From Phorcus lineatus (taxonomy: Eukaryota; Mollusca; Gastropoda; Trochida; Trochidae): a stretch of DNA of 64,000 bases. This document shows positions 47,790 through 60,779 of this stretch, piece by piece (the stretch's first letter is position 1; each line of letters starts with the position of its first letter). The stretch spans positions 40,720,630 through 40,784,629 of the forward strand of contig OV121087.1 of NCBI GenBank assembly GCA_921293015.1. The letters are read 5' to 3'. The notes under the pieces were generated by a model that saw nothing but the letters and a program-made list of their open reading frames with translations, was not told the DNA's origin and ran no database searches. A program made the position numbers and the translations under genes.

Positions 47790-48430
47790 AAACTCGAACA
47801 ATGATCATGTGGAGTTGTGCCTTTTGGGGAATTCATTTTCTTCTTACATATATTTTTGGTCGCTTCACTAGACCGATCTTAGAAATTGATTTCCGGGCCA
47901 GGACTCAGAATCCATTAGGCCTAGCTTTTTGAAACGTTATAAATGGAATAATCATATTGTGTAATTGAGTCTTTTAGGGTTTTCAATAGTCTGTAGGCCA
48001 GACCCTGAAATAAGTTAGAAGCCTAAGCAAGTCTATAAAAAGACTTAAGAGCTTGATTTCAGTCGCCTTTTCATTTCATTTAATATTTTTTAAATTTTTC
48101 GATTAACTGATGCATTTTTCATTTCGGAGTCTAATTGTTAGACTTGGTTTTCAACTTCTCCCTACATCAATGTTTCCTAAAACCTCAAGGCCTGGCTCAC
48201 TGAAACTTGGTATATTGAATAATCATAGTTTGAAGTAGTGCCTTTTTGGGTTTTCAACTTATTCCTGCTTTACTTTTTGCTGATTCCATGGAAACATTAC
48301 TTAGAATTTTATTTCCGAACCAGAACTCCAAAACCATAAAGTATAGTACATCTCAAATTGTTGTGCAAAACTATCATTATATTTAGTGGTGGCTTTTGGG
48401 TTTTATTACACACTTTTGCTGTTTGATGGG
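47790..48430. repeat. Old degenerate tandem repeat, about 150-bp unit
   Basis: A block combining 'CAATAATCAT(A/T)..T..AGT.GTG(C)CTTTTGGG.TTTTCA' recurs near 47805, 47948, 48218 and 48372, preceded in several copies by GGCC(A/T)GGACTC or GAACCAGAACTCC. Copies are heavily diverged; one interval (270 bp) looks like two units with one eroded. Confidence 0.55.
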
Positions 48431-51010
48431 TGATATAGTCGATTTTATGTTCTTGTTGTTTTTGTTTTGTTCAGCAGTATAAGTATGTTATGCTCTGCCC
48501 AATTTAAATCCCAAATAAGCTGTTCGCCAGGGTTGTCTTCCTACTCGTTAAGTATTTAGCGTGAACATTGCTGGTTTCTGAGTATGATGATACATGTTTC
48601 AATCGAGTTTCACCTACAGGCCAAACCGCTGGCTCAATACGCCACAGAAAAAATTGATGGTTTGGAATGAGAGACTAGAAAAGTTTCTTGATGGAAAACA
48701 AAACTGCCTTTTTTAAACAATCGAAACAGTGTTTTAATTAATACAGCCAGTTTGAAATATTGATATAAAAGGATACGTTTTACACTTGTCAATATGTTTT
48801 CGAAATCATGTGCATTTCATATGGTTACGTTCATGATAAGCTATGAAATAAGTATTTCACGTCAAGTATTTAAGTAAAAAACATTTTAAATTTTTTTTTG
48901 CTTTATTTTGGGGTTTGATTTTATGCGTCTGTGAAGGTATACTACAAACACTATACCTAATCAAGATTTTCCACGTCGCTTGTAGCACATCCATTACAAG
49001 CCAAATCGTCAGACATAGACCATTTTGGGCCATTGTTTACAAACACATGTTTGCACTTGGAGCAACTAAAGGTCTTCTAATATTGGTCAGTGATAGCAAA
49101 CACCATATTTCGGAATGCGCGACTTTCCGGAACGATGTGATAACGTCATCGGCAATCCTTCCTGCTTTAGTGTCATTGCCTGTAGGCGTGGGCGTGGTTT
49201 TGTTTACAGATCTCGTGCTGCACGTGTAAGTCATGCTGGCCGCATTACCCGCGCATGCTCAGACAACAAGACTCTGATAACAGGTTGTTTTGACTATCAC
49301 AAGGCATGGCACAGATGAAAGAGAGGAGAAAATTTGTACTCGCAGTTGGAATTCAGAAAAGCAACCAGTTTATAAGTTTGGCATCATATGGCAGAAATGT
49401 ACACTGATGTTGGCCATGGGTTATTATGGATTGTTATGAATATTACCTTTGATGACCTTTGATCTTTAAGAGGGCTAGTTTTATGATAAACATCTTGAGG
49501 AGTTTATTATTGAGAGAAACAGACACAAAGAAAGTCACACTAACTAATAAAAGTAAACTTGTAAGCTATTCGGTTGGGTTGCTAAAGCGTCTGGAAGAAA
49601 TTAAGAGATGAAATGACGAAATGACGTCAGATGTTCATTTTAAAAATAACCTCTTGCAAGGGGATACTTTCAAGGTGGTTATCAGCACGATATATCAGAA
49701 CTTGTGAATACATACATTTTGAAAGCATTTCTATACAAATAAGTGTTTGAATTTTATTTTACTTTTTAAAATGATGTAATTATTTAAAACATTTAAATGT
49801 TTCAAACTTATTATTCAATGCGTAACGATGTCCCAGTCATAATGTTCCACACTTCATTTTATTTTCTTGTTATAATCTTTCCTTACTTAGTTTAAATAAA
49901 TTCTATTCCAAGCGCCCATTGCTCTTACTGTTAAAGTTACTCTAAATGACCACATATTACAAAGGAGATAATCAAAATCAATGAAACATATTCGTTCACC
50001 AATACATTAAGAAACTAATTGTGTTGCTTAAGTTTGAGAGAAAAATATCTTTTAAAAATTATCTCGATTTTGTTAACGAAAAAGGACAACATGTCATAAA
50101 TGAAAATTCATGTTATGTTTACCTTCAAATATGGGAAAACCATAACTTGTTGGCCAAAAACTTTGATAAATGGAGACTGTAGTTTCTAGATTTGGTCTTC
50201 ACTTTTTATGCGTGACAGGGTGTTACTAGAATCTTCATTCATTTTTTTCCTGGAGAACTGTGCATCATAGTCTTTAACATAAAATTATACAAAGGCTGAT
50301 GAGCTACAGAGTCCATGGCTCGGTAAAGAATTCCCTTCAATGGGATTCAAAGTGATAAAATGATATTTCTGTTTTTATGTATTATTAAAGTAACATTTGA
50401 TCTTGAAATAATGCAAGGAAACGACTCGGAGAATCAACAATAAATTTCAAATGTAAAAGAAACATACCATCTTTTATCAAAATCACTTACCTTTCTCTGT
50501 GGAATTTATGACGATCTTTAACGAACGTCGATCTAGGTCTGATTACGTCTCCTATTCATAGTTTACCAGTATTGCCTCGGCAATGAACTTCCGCCAGTTC
50601 TTAAAAGATAATTACAGTTAATGTTATGATTCATCCTCGTTACATGATGTCATGGCGCCTGTTTTGACACCTCCATAGATAGCCTTTCTTTAGATTTGGC
50701 AATTTTGAGATTTCTGTGGTTTTGTGGAATTACGATAAATCTATTGCAGCAAACCGCATTGAAAAAATTATTATATCCAGAACAAAACTAGTATTATAGT
50801 AAGTTAGAAGTATATTTAAATTATTCTGCCTGATTCTTTTCATCAAACTCATTTTACATATATTTGCCTACAAGTGTGCTATTTTGTTGAAAATTACTGG
50901 AAACTTACAAGGAATATTTTAATTCCATAACTTTAATGCTAAGTTAGATGGTATATTTACTTCAGGTGTCCTGACAACAAACATGCCCATAACTTCTTAA
51001 ACAAACGTAC
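48431..51010. other. Gene-free spacer
   Basis: No exon was recognised. A 104-codon plus-strand frame at 48915-49229 has no domain or splice support. Confidence 0.35.
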
Positions 51011-51014
51011 CTTT

Positions 51015-51235
51015 CTTCAAGAATTTACCATTTTCAAAGTTACAAAATTTTCAAGAATCAACATTTTCCTAGAAACGATATTCTCCAAGAATTAACCACT
51101 ATCAAAATACAATATTCTTCATAAATTTACCATTGTCCAAGATACAATATTCTTGGAGAATTGAAAATGTCCAAATATAATTAATTTACCATTGTCCAAG
51201 ATACAAAAATCTTCAACATTGTCGAAGACATAATT
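51015..51235. repeat. Degenerate tandem repeat of about 38 bp
   Basis: Blocks such as ATTCTTCAAGAATTTACCAT followed by TGTCCAAGATACAA recur about five or six times with heavy divergence. Many units contain the palindrome-like ATTCTTNAAGAAT. Confidence 0.6.
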
Positions 51236-51779
51236 TTTTTTTTATTAAATAGAGATTAATCTTTGTTTCAGATATGTTTATTGAAGAATACATTATCTAA
51301 GGTGATTTTCTTCAAGTCTGTTTTTTCATCAAAAAGAAGTCGCCATTAATGAACTGATACTCTTAATTGAAGATATCATAGAACAAACAATAACATTCAA
51401 TGCAAAATAAAACAATTAATTGTTATACTATTGGGTACATTTGATATGTTTCTGCGCTCTGGTTCTCACGTTATTTGATAATAAACATGCGTGTTGCCTT
51501 GTTACATAAGTTATTGTCTCAGAAAGTTTATCCAGCAATTTAGAAGCAATATGGGCAAAATTAAACCATGGCTCGTCTACAAATTGTTCAATTGAATATA
51601 ACTTAATTTATTGATAAAGACTGATTCAGGCATGATTTGGAATTAAAACAAATCTCGAACATCTGAGATCATTTGGAAACAAAAATAGTTTTTTCCAAAC
51701 TCACAGTCGATAAGAAAAACTTCAATAACAAAAGGTCAACCTAAGATATGTGTACTAATGACTAAGATGTTTAGCAAGC

Positions 51780-52110
51780 ATCTCCATAAGTTTGTATCGA
51801 CATGTTTATCAAATGCAAGATGGGACACTGGAGCACCGTGTTCCACTGTGTCGATTTATACTTACAATCTGCGAGAATTAATGTTAATCGTATTTTATCA
51901 CCAATAGGCATATTTTCACGTCGTCATCAGTATATTTTGTCGCTGTTCTTTGGCCCCCGACTGATGGCGGGGATTTTATAAGCCACCTTATAGGTATTGG
52001 AAGGTCCTCGTCTATTAAAATGAATGTTACTGAAAAAGACAACTTTTTGAACAAGGTTAATTTGACTCTTAGAAGGTATCTATTCCAAATAATAAAAGTA
52101 ATAAGGTCCG
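51780..52110. repeat. Diverged segmental duplication, left copy
   Basis: Shared landmarks with 53150-53490 in the same order and orientation are TGTTTATCAAA, TCTGCGAGAATTAATGTT, CGTCATCAGTA, TTTGTCGCTG/TTTCTCGCTG, and AACAAGGT(T/C)A followed by TTTGAC. The two copies start about 1.37 kb apart and are clearly diverged. No coding potential. Confidence 0.6.
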
Positions 52111-52139
52111 ACATAACTCAAAGAATTATCAACTGTTCT

Positions 52140-52700
52140 AGGTCCGATATTCTATAAGAATGAACCAGTGCCCAATGCCTTTCATTGCTGATTCCATGTT
52201 CAGGCCTATTGTTAACAAAGACATACGCGTGGTATGTTGATTTTAATCTTTGTTCAAGTCAGGTATTCTTTAAGAATGGAACGATCGTGTAAGGTCCACA
52301 ACCTTTTAACTTCTATACATTATTTAAGCACTGTCATTCTTTAAGAATTAACAATTTTGCATGGCGGCTCATTTGTCTTAAATATATTACTCCCAAAATC
52401 CTGCTATCCATAAGGAATGTCTAAGGATTAAGGAAAGTTATGTAAGTTCTGTTCTTTTGGAAATTACCAAACATCCAAGGATCGTAATCCTACATGATTA
52501 AAAAGTTTTCCTGAGGTCTGATGTTCTGTAAAAAGTGTGTATCGTTAAAGGTTAGTTATCCTTCAGAACAAAACGTTGTTTAAGACGGAATTACTGTCAT
52601 AATCTATTCTCCCTGATGAAGGAACTGGTGTCCAATACTATTATTTTCTTCAAGAATGAACCATATTAAAAGGTATGTTAACTGTTTAAGACACCAAAGA
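52140..52700. repeat. Scattered degenerate units with ATTCTTTAAGAAT
   Basis: 'GGTCCGATATTCTATAAGAATGAACC' type blocks (split here: GGTCCGATATTC, TATAAGAATGAACC) recur at about 52142, 52262, 52335, 52510 and 52650 with variable spacing of 60-150 bp. They look like a worn continuation of the 51-kb array. Confidence 0.45.
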
Positions 52701-53149
52701 TCAGTACACTCGAAGAATTTCTGAAATATAATGTTCTGCAGAAGGGAATAATTTTCAAAAGCGTTTTTCTTCAAGAGTAACAACTTGTATATACAGGTTT
52801 TACATTTTTGAATTGGCATAGGATAACCTAAAATGACAAAGAAAATATATATCAATAAGATTTCACGAAATAACATAAAATCGGGTATCACAGTCAGTAT
52901 TTCCCCGCAACTCGAATCCAGGGGGCGCTGTACAGAGCATGGCCAAACTATGATTTCCGGTATTGATAAACGCGCTTTCTTTTGGTTTCAACGATCCATG
53001 ACAAATCTATGAAGAAATCGAAATCTTCTGATATTACTCGATAAAAAAGAAAACGTCATTAAACCACTAACGATATAAATTCAACAAAAACCTTTCCAAC
53101 CCAAAACGTAGTCTACGGCTCTTTAATCACTAAGAAATATCGTTACTTC

Positions 53150-53490
53150 ATCGTCAACATGGAACAGTGATAATGTTTATCAAAGGGAAGACGAGATATT
53201 GGCACATCACGATCCGATGGGTCTATTTATACCTACTATCTGCGAGAATTAATGTTTATATCATTTTTATCTCATATACACTAACTTACATATCGTCATC
53301 AGTACGCTTTCTCGCTGATCTTTGCCTGCTGGTTAGAATTTCTGTTAAAAGGTGGTTTCGTAGGCCTGCTTAATCTGTAAATTACAACGTTGTTTATCAT
53401 ACATGTTTCCAAAACCGCTCTTTTGGACACAAAATCTCCTTTAACAAGGTCATTTTGACACTCAGTTAGTTTTGAAAGAAATAAGTTAAA
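53150..53490. repeat. Diverged segmental duplication, right copy
   Basis: Partner of 51780-52110; see landmarks there. Frames within it are short and unrecognised. Confidence 0.6.
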
Positions 53491-53849
53491 ATCATAAGAA
53501 CTTTGCATTGAAGTCCACTTAAAGTTTGAAGCGGGTTAATAGGGGGAAACATAGCCAATATTGGTTGACAAATAATATTGGAAAATGTTTTATTATTTTA
53601 AACACTATTTAGGTACATATTAGTTCAGCGATGAAATTAATCTTTCATGATAACGTGTTATTATATTTTTTTATGATTATACATTCCGTGTACAACATTT
53701 CTGGAACGTAACAGTAGAACCTAGGAACACACAATACCATTTTATGTTATGTTTTGATTGATTACTTGAAGCATGATATCTCGATACAGAACAGACTATT
53801 TCAATGAATGAACTTTAGAAAAGGAGAAGAAAAAGAAACAGACATACAT

Positions 53850-54336
53850 ACAGACAGACAGAGAGAGAGAGAGGACAGTCAGACAGAGACAGACAGACAG
53901 TCTTACAGATAGTTCTGTTTAAGGCTATGAGACTAGAATGCGTAATTGATAAATGTACGAAGTTAACAAATAACGATAAAACCTAACGGAAATAAATATG
54001 TAAACAAATTTAATCACCAGAATGAATAGATATTAAACAATGGATTTTCATATAAAAATGAGGGCATTGTTAATTTGTTATGAGCTCCTCGACTCTTCAA
54101 ATATTTTGAATTGTTCCTTCCTTGTATTCTGTTATTTTTTGCAGTACATTTCCTAAACATGCGATCACGGGGCTTATTCTGGTTTTCAGTGACAGGACAA
54201 TACATTTTTTCAAAGTTTAAGGAAGTAAAATTGAAATTCCTGCTAACAAACATATAGTTTTATGTAAATTTGGCAGGGTGTATATCATGTTAACTAACTT
54301 GTTGCTTTATCATCATGTTGTTTCTGTCACAGTAAT
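53850..54336. repeat. Dispersed 400-bp repeat, copy 2, with GA/GACA microsatellite
   Basis: GACAGACAGAGAGAGAGAGA-type microsatellite (53850-53905) precedes a block (53931-54336) matching 8911-9313. The match ends at CTGTCACAGTAA in both copies. The microsatellite here is much shorter and more broken than the 127-bp GA run at copy 1. Confidence 0.8.
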
Positions 54337-54615
54337 TTATAATTTATCTTCATCTGTTTTTAGTTTTGGCTTCTATGGTTTTGAAATTTGGATAACAGTA
54401 AACTAGTATCATAATTATTGCGTAATACTATTATTATTAATTACGCCTTTATTTTCGGAAAGTCGTGTATAATGATATATGAAAATTGTATATATAGAAT
54501 AAAATTTCAGTATCAAGTATCTTTGCAGGAGTGATGATAGTCTTTAAACAAGTTAAAAAGGGTGGCGGTTTTTTTTAGGATTTTTTAAACTTTATGTTAA
54601 AACCCTATGCATTAA

Positions 54616-55502
54616 AGAGCCACTCCTTGAGTTGTTGGACTCATATATGCCAAACTTAATCAATGGTGTCATTTGATCGCGAAGTATGGACTGTTACCAA
54701 AAAGTAAGGATGGGTATCGGTCCTCATTTCCATATCGCAATATATTGCAATACAGAAAAGCGTATTGCAATACGTATTGCAATATATTAGTACTTTTCAT
54801 ATCTTAGTTTTCCCTTGTTCTTTCGACCTAATAACAGCATTTAGAACAGTGATCAATGCTCAACTGGACGTCGTTTTGTAAAGAGAGATAATTCGAACTT
54901 ATAACATGTCTGTGCTATTCCACTTTGCAAGTTGACACTTTGTTCACAACTTTCAGTAAAACCATAGGGTGTTTTTGTTACGTATTTCTGCAATTTTACA
55001 CAGAAACTGTTAATTTTTTAACCTCCAATATACTGGATATTTTCAGAAGAGTGTACCGGTACGTATCGTGGTGTTTCTGTATTGCAATATACCGATAATA
55101 CCGCACACCCTTACCAAAAAGACACATTTTAAAGCTTGTTGGTTTTTAAAATGTGACAATATGAAGGTAGAACGTCGCAATTATGATCGAAAACCGGACA
55201 ATGGCGCGCGTCAAATAGTCAAACGTAATTTTGGAGACTTATCTAAAACAGTCAGGAGGGCAGTTAGGAGTTGATAGTGTTTGTTAGGTTATATAACTAG
55301 TATCCATGTATATTGAACGTGATGTCTACACCTCTGTGCATTTATAAGGCTGTTCTTAGATTTTCATGGAAAACCAGTATTTGTCATATATATGTCTTTT
55401 GGACATGAAAAGTTAAGATATTTTGATTTTATATTACCACATATGGCATTTAGGTTCGTATCAAAGGTAAATAATATGTTATGAAAATAACGGAGTGGCT
55501 CT
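54616..55502. mobile_element. TTAA-flanked DNA transposon with nested insertion
   Basis: The ends are AGAGCCACTCC and GGAGTGGCTCT, exact inverted repeats, each immediately flanked by TTAA (54612-54615 and 55503-55506). This is a piggyBac/Kolobok-type signature. Subtracting the nested element at 54705-55113 and its duplicated site leaves about 470 bp without a transposase, so it is non-autonomous. Confidence 0.85.
54705..55113. mobile_element. hAT-like MITE nested in the TTAA element
   Basis: The 409-bp insertion starts TAAGGATGGGTATCGGT and ends ATCGGTATATT...-type inverse (right end reads ACCGATAATACCGCACACCC then TTA). It is flanked by a perfect 8-bp duplication, CCAAAAAG (54697-54704 and 55114-55121). 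Inverted TATTGCAATA-rich blocks lie inside both ends. No coding capacity. Confidence 0.88.
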
Positions 55503-55509
55503 TTAATCG

Positions 55510-57148
55510 TATTTTCATGAATTTAAAAAAAGTAGGTAGTCATTTGTAGCAAAAGAAAACACGGGAATAACAGGGTAATTTGATTAGAGGGTGCTCATTT
55601 CCAGTTGGATTTAAAAGTTATCGGAATTACCAATACCATTTCGCTATATATAAACTGATTATAGAGGAAGCTTTTGTGTTCTTAAAGAAATAAAATCTTA
55701 ATCATAGTAGAAATTACATGATTATGCAGCTTACAAGAAAGACATGGTATTTATATCCCATTTCCCTCGCCCACACTCATTGCCATATCCCAGTGATTAT
55801 ATCTCGTCTATTGCAGAATTCTTCCATCCAACACACATCCACATTTTAATGTAGAAACTCTACACGTTTTGTTAAAAAAGGTACCTAGTTGGGTTCTGAA
55901 GAGATCCTTGGAATTTCTACATGGTTTAATATCATCTTGATATATCCCACGTGATTCCATTCACAAATATGCCACCATAAACAGTTTATTGATAGTTTAC
56001 AAAGAGCCGACCCCATGTGTTATCAATCCATAGGGTAAACGTTACCAAATGGCGCGTTTGAAATTAAAGAGATATTTTATTAAGAAATTGTTCTTTAATA
56101 GGTTTATATTAAACCCATATGCTCGAGATAAAGCTCGATGGATTCTTAAACATTCTGCCATGTAGTAGTTCGGATTTTCCTAAGAAGATAAATAAACGTT
56201 GATCTGGCATACATAGAGTCATATGTCCTGAATGAACTTTATTTTGGAAGTAAAAACCGAAGGTTATTGCTGTTCTAATATGATTATGATTGTCGTAAAA
56301 AAACATCTTATTCAAATAGGGCAACTTTGCTTAAGTGCACCTTGACGTTTCACCTTGTTATTTTCATTCCCTAATTTAAGTTTATTGTTAATGAGCAGGT
56401 TAACGACAGAAAATATTAAATTCAAATGTTTGTTTTGTTTAATGAGGATGCTGAATGAAGCATTTTTGTTGATTTTTTAAATTTAATTATCAAAGGATTA
56501 TAATTATATGTTATCCCCCTTTATGTAAAGATGTAAAAGTTAAATGGGTATGTTTTTTTAAAAAAATTGCATCATATTATAACGCTATATCGTCTTATTT
56601 CAGTGTATATTTACTGTTATATGTCTCCTATAAAAACTTTAAAAACAATGGTTTAAAATTGTTGAAACAATTTTTCATGAAAAGCGTTGTTTTTTAGTTA
56701 AAATCTTGTATCATAATTTCTTCGCTTAAATCTCTTATTCGAGAATTGCATATTTCATTACAAATTGCTTTAAATTACAACATTTAAGTTGCCTGTAAGT
56801 AGTGATAAACAGTTTTTTTATATTTAAAAAATCTCAAATAAGTTTTTATAAATATCAATATTTGCTCAAGTAACTTAATTATTTCTAAAATTTTATGAAT
56901 TATTCTTATCTTACTATTTCGAAATTGCAAAACACTCCTTGAAAAGGCGCAGTTACGGATCCTTAAAACAGATGGGAAAACATCGTAATATAACCAATCT
57001 AAACAAACGTTTTGCATCACAGCCTTTTCAACGAAATTATACGACCGCTTCGTCTACTCATTACCTATGTACAGGAAGTCGGTTCTAATTACCTCCCTCG
57101 TCACTGTTATCTCTTCTCCGAGGGAGGAGAAAGGAACAGCCACAGTGA
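55510..57148. other. Spacer and presumed FCHSD2 promoter region
   Basis: No exon was recognised. The last ~100 bp before the FCHSD2 coding start are GC-richer and contain CTTCTCCGAGGGAGGAGAA, an inverted repeat, in the expected 5' leader. Confidence 0.4.
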
Positions 57149-57430
57149 ATGGCGGATACCACATCGATAAGACCAAAGTATATATGCTGTTCGAGTTATG
57201 ACCAAAAACAAATCATGCTTCCACCACCAAGAAAGGTAAGCGCTGACATCTGAAGACTTCAATCACTTTTCTGTCGAAAGCTTGAAAGTTGTCAGTGAAA
57301 TCACGCCTGGATTTTTTTTTATTTCATTTTAGGTCAAACCGACGGTTGCGTTGAAAAACATCCATTCCGAACAAGTGTCCAAACTTCAAGCGAAGCACCA
57401 ACAAGAGTGCGATTTATTGGAGGATATAAG
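57149..57430 (+). CDS. FCHSD2/nervous wreck (F-BAR and double SH3 protein), first two exons, partial
   Basis: Exon 1 (57149-57235) ends MLPPPRK and splices at GTAAGC. Exon 2 (57333-57430) follows TTTCATTTTAG and reads VKPTVALKNIHSEQVSKLQA then KHQQECDLLEDI before another GTAAGC. This matches the start of vertebrate FCHSD2 (MQPPPRKVK..., KLQAKHQ.ECDLLED) almost residue for residue. FCHSD proteins bind curved membrane through an F-BAR domain and promote WASP/Arp2/3 actin assembly in endocytosis and at synapses; only the first helix of the F-BAR domain is here. The start is probably the ATG at 57215, which aligns with the vertebrate start and has A at -3; the in-frame ATG at 57149 would add 22 residues. 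Exon 2 ends in phase 2. The next exon (expected to encode IEREYA-type sequence) was not found before the window ends. Confidence 0.88.
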
Positions 57431-59269
57431 GTAAGCAAAGATAATTTCATTACCATATCTGATTGCGTCTGTTATCCATTTCCATGTCGATATCACTTGT
57501 CAATTTCAAGAAGGCGATAAGTCCCGCATCACTCAAAATATCACGCCCCTAACTTTGACAGCCCCAACAGCGATTGTCCCAAATGCGAAGAAGTTGTTGC
57601 GAAACTGCACGGGAAATATCAATCCTTTAAACTATTTGCAAATAGTTTGTAATTTGAGCCTTTGTGATTCTGACACGAATACTTACCCTTGTCTTTACTT
57701 ACACGGACTGTTAAGTAATCGGGGGGCATCAAACGCAGAACAGTAAACAACGACACACGACCAGATCGCCTCTGTACACAAGGGTTACGACTCTTCAGTT
57801 GTTAGGTAACTACACCAGCTGATCGTGAAATGTACAAGCGTGTTACTTACATGCAATATACAGCCTTTTGGGCAGTTTACTTACTTGCAATACAATGTGC
57901 TTACTGTTATTTAAAAAGTATTTATCCATCAGTAAACAGAATTAAAAAACCCAAAAGTGATAACAACTAATTTGAATAATTTCAATGTGGCTTTATATAA
58001 TATTTATCTTTGTGGTTAGAGTTAGATTGAAGTGGATGTAAGTTTGTTCTGTATTGTGATTTTTTATTTTTGATTACAGTTTATCTCTATGGCTTAGATT
58101 ATGTTGGGTGGACAGTGGTACTAAAATACTTTTTATTTTTAAATGAAAGTTTGGAGATATTCTCGTTTATTCTTTCGTAACTAATCAAAAATGAGTAAGT
58201 AATTGTCATTTGGAAGCCTATTGCCAATATTTTATATATAATGTCTAGCAACTAAGTGGTTCTGATCCTTTAATTGTACACAACTCAGTCGCAATATTCA
58301 CAATGTAAGGTATAGATTTACATGCATGTACAGAAATTTATGTGAGATATTGAGATATGAAATGAGCTTTTCCTTCGTTCATGTTGATTTAATATATCAT
58401 TTATCTGTTAATGTGTCCATTTTTATTTAAATGTTTTGATGTATGATAAATTGATAAAAAATAGGGAATTACCTCCAGATCAAGATATGAGAGGTTTTCA
58501 AGTTTGTAAAGTTTTTCACTTGAACATGTGTAAATTTCACTAATTGATGAATTTTAGTAAAATTTTCAAAGCAGAACTACAAGACATCTATATAGCAGTA
58601 TACATGTATTAATCTATACTGTTATTGTTACTTATAATTCACTTTTATTATATAAAATGTTGTAATTGACACCCAAGACACATGCAATATACATGTTTTT
58701 CCGAAATGAACATGCAATCTGCATTATACATTTACTGTCAGCCTGTTGTTCACGTCTATTAGTCATAAACATGTTTTTTGTTAGATTAAATCATAGATAT
58801 TCATGCAATGCACATATTTAATGTTATGTTCTTGTAATGTATGATTAATGTGCTTTGTACTCAATATGATATACACATCAATTTACATATATACTTCAGA
58901 ATAGAAATACAATATACATGTTTGTGTTATCCATTTGGAATTAAATCTACATGTTGGTTGCAATATACATATCTGCTGCCACATAGTTGTAATCAGTTCC
59001 CTGTTGTCTACTCTGCTGTATATATGAATTGTATATATATTGATAATTAGGGTAATGAAGACGTAATTAGCATGACGTAAGATAATCAACAATTATTAGC
59101 GAAGGCTTTACCCAGAAGATTGGATACAGGCTAAATACCATTGAGGAAATGTTAGCCTAAGGTTGCTTGGTACCACATATGAACTTAGCCCTGGGTTCCA
59201 ATATATTTTATATTAATTTATAGATTTTCTTTGTTAGGCTTGCATGGAAAAAACAAGGTTATGCGTTTG

Positions 59270-59560
59270 AAATTTCAAATATGTAATACATATGTGTGTA
59301 GTGATATGATACTTTTCAATAATGCAATACATTGTAATGAAATGAAACTTTCAGCAATGTAAAACCTTTGAAATGATATGATACTTTAAGTAATGTAATG
59401 CATTTGAAATGATATGATACTTTCAGTAATGTTATACATACTTTTCAGCAATGTAATACATTTGTAATGATATGATATTTCAGCAATGTAATTCAGTTTT
59501 CAGCAATGGTATACATTAGCAATTATAGAATATATTTTCAACAATGTTATACATTTTTCA
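59270..59560. repeat. 36-bp degenerate minisatellite
   Basis: Units such as GAAATGATATGATACTTTCA plus GTAATGTTATACAT repeat about seven to eight times with rising divergence to the right. AT-rich and non-coding. Confidence 0.75.
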
Positions 59561-60340
59561 TTTTCTTGAAACATAATTTTGCATTCTATGGGAAAAAATA
59601 GGTTGAGAATTGAAATGGTTTTTAAAAACAATTTCTTATGAATAATGATACATGATTTGAAAGGTATTCATTAATTATGATATTACATTTGATGTTTGAA
59701 TTTTATTTTAAGAATAAGGTAATGCCAAGAAATGACAAGATATTTATTTTGTAAAAAATCATTCAAAATAAAGCCGTAAAACAAGATAAGGCCTTGATGA
59801 AACCATTACAGAATGTAAGGAAGTTATTTCATAGTTTATTTCAGGCTTGGACTTAATTCATGACATTTTGATGCTAGACAAAGTAACGTTATACCTTGTG
59901 TAACAGAGTATTCAAATTGTTTTCATGATTAATTTTTCTGAATTAAATCTGCTGTAAAACACAAACATCTCAAGCATATCACAGATGTTTCAGCTTTCCT
60001 AGCTTTCTAAAAAATATGACACAATATGTGTCGACTTTCAGAATTGCATCAAAACAAAGCTGAATGTTATAAGTTTATCAAATTGTAAATCAGTTGTGAC
60101 AGATAAAAGTAAGAACAACTACCTTAACTTAAACAAATATTTAATTTCAAACTCACAATTAGTCAAGAATTGTAAGTTTAAGAAATAAATCTCAATGCAT
60201 GAGCCGTCACGGCGACTTTGGGAAGAAGAAAAAGCCCACAGATGCATAACCATCTGCCGACAAGGTTCATTGTAGTTCGTCTCTGTATAATAGATGAGCA
60301 GTGAATGCCTAATATGGGGGTCTGTGATCCGTGTGAATCT

Positions 60341-60360
60341 CCTCATGAATATTCATGAGG
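60341..60360. repeat. Perfect 20-bp palindrome
   Basis: CCTCATGAATATTCATGAGG is exactly self-complementary, with no spacer. Confidence 0.9.
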
Positions 60361-60779
60361 GATGGATTATTCAACACTCGTATTAGATCATACCAAGAAG
60401 ATGTGAAGGTCTTTATTAACCCTGAGGATGGCGGTGTGCATTGTTCTTAAATTTTCATGTCGGCGGTTTATTTGTTTTAACCTTTATCATGAAGATCTTT
60501 GGTTATTCTGAATTGTGGTGTTATACTGCTAATGATTTGAATGATTTGTATATTTTCTTTTCTATGAAGTTTTTGAATATTTCCTGAGCTTATATATATG
60601 TAAATTTTTACCTATAATATCTACAATCTCATTGAGTTTGTTAAATGTTATTATAAATACTGTTTTCCTGAAATTTGCCCTGATCCCCACAAAACACTTT
60701 TTATGACACTGATGTTATGTTTTTGTAAGTAAGTAACATATATCTGTAGGTATCTAGCTTAGAGTACAGTTGATGACTC

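Noticed and set aside
48915-49229. 104-codon plus-strand frame
   Set aside because: No recognisable domain; hydrophobic AT-biased composition typical of chance frames.
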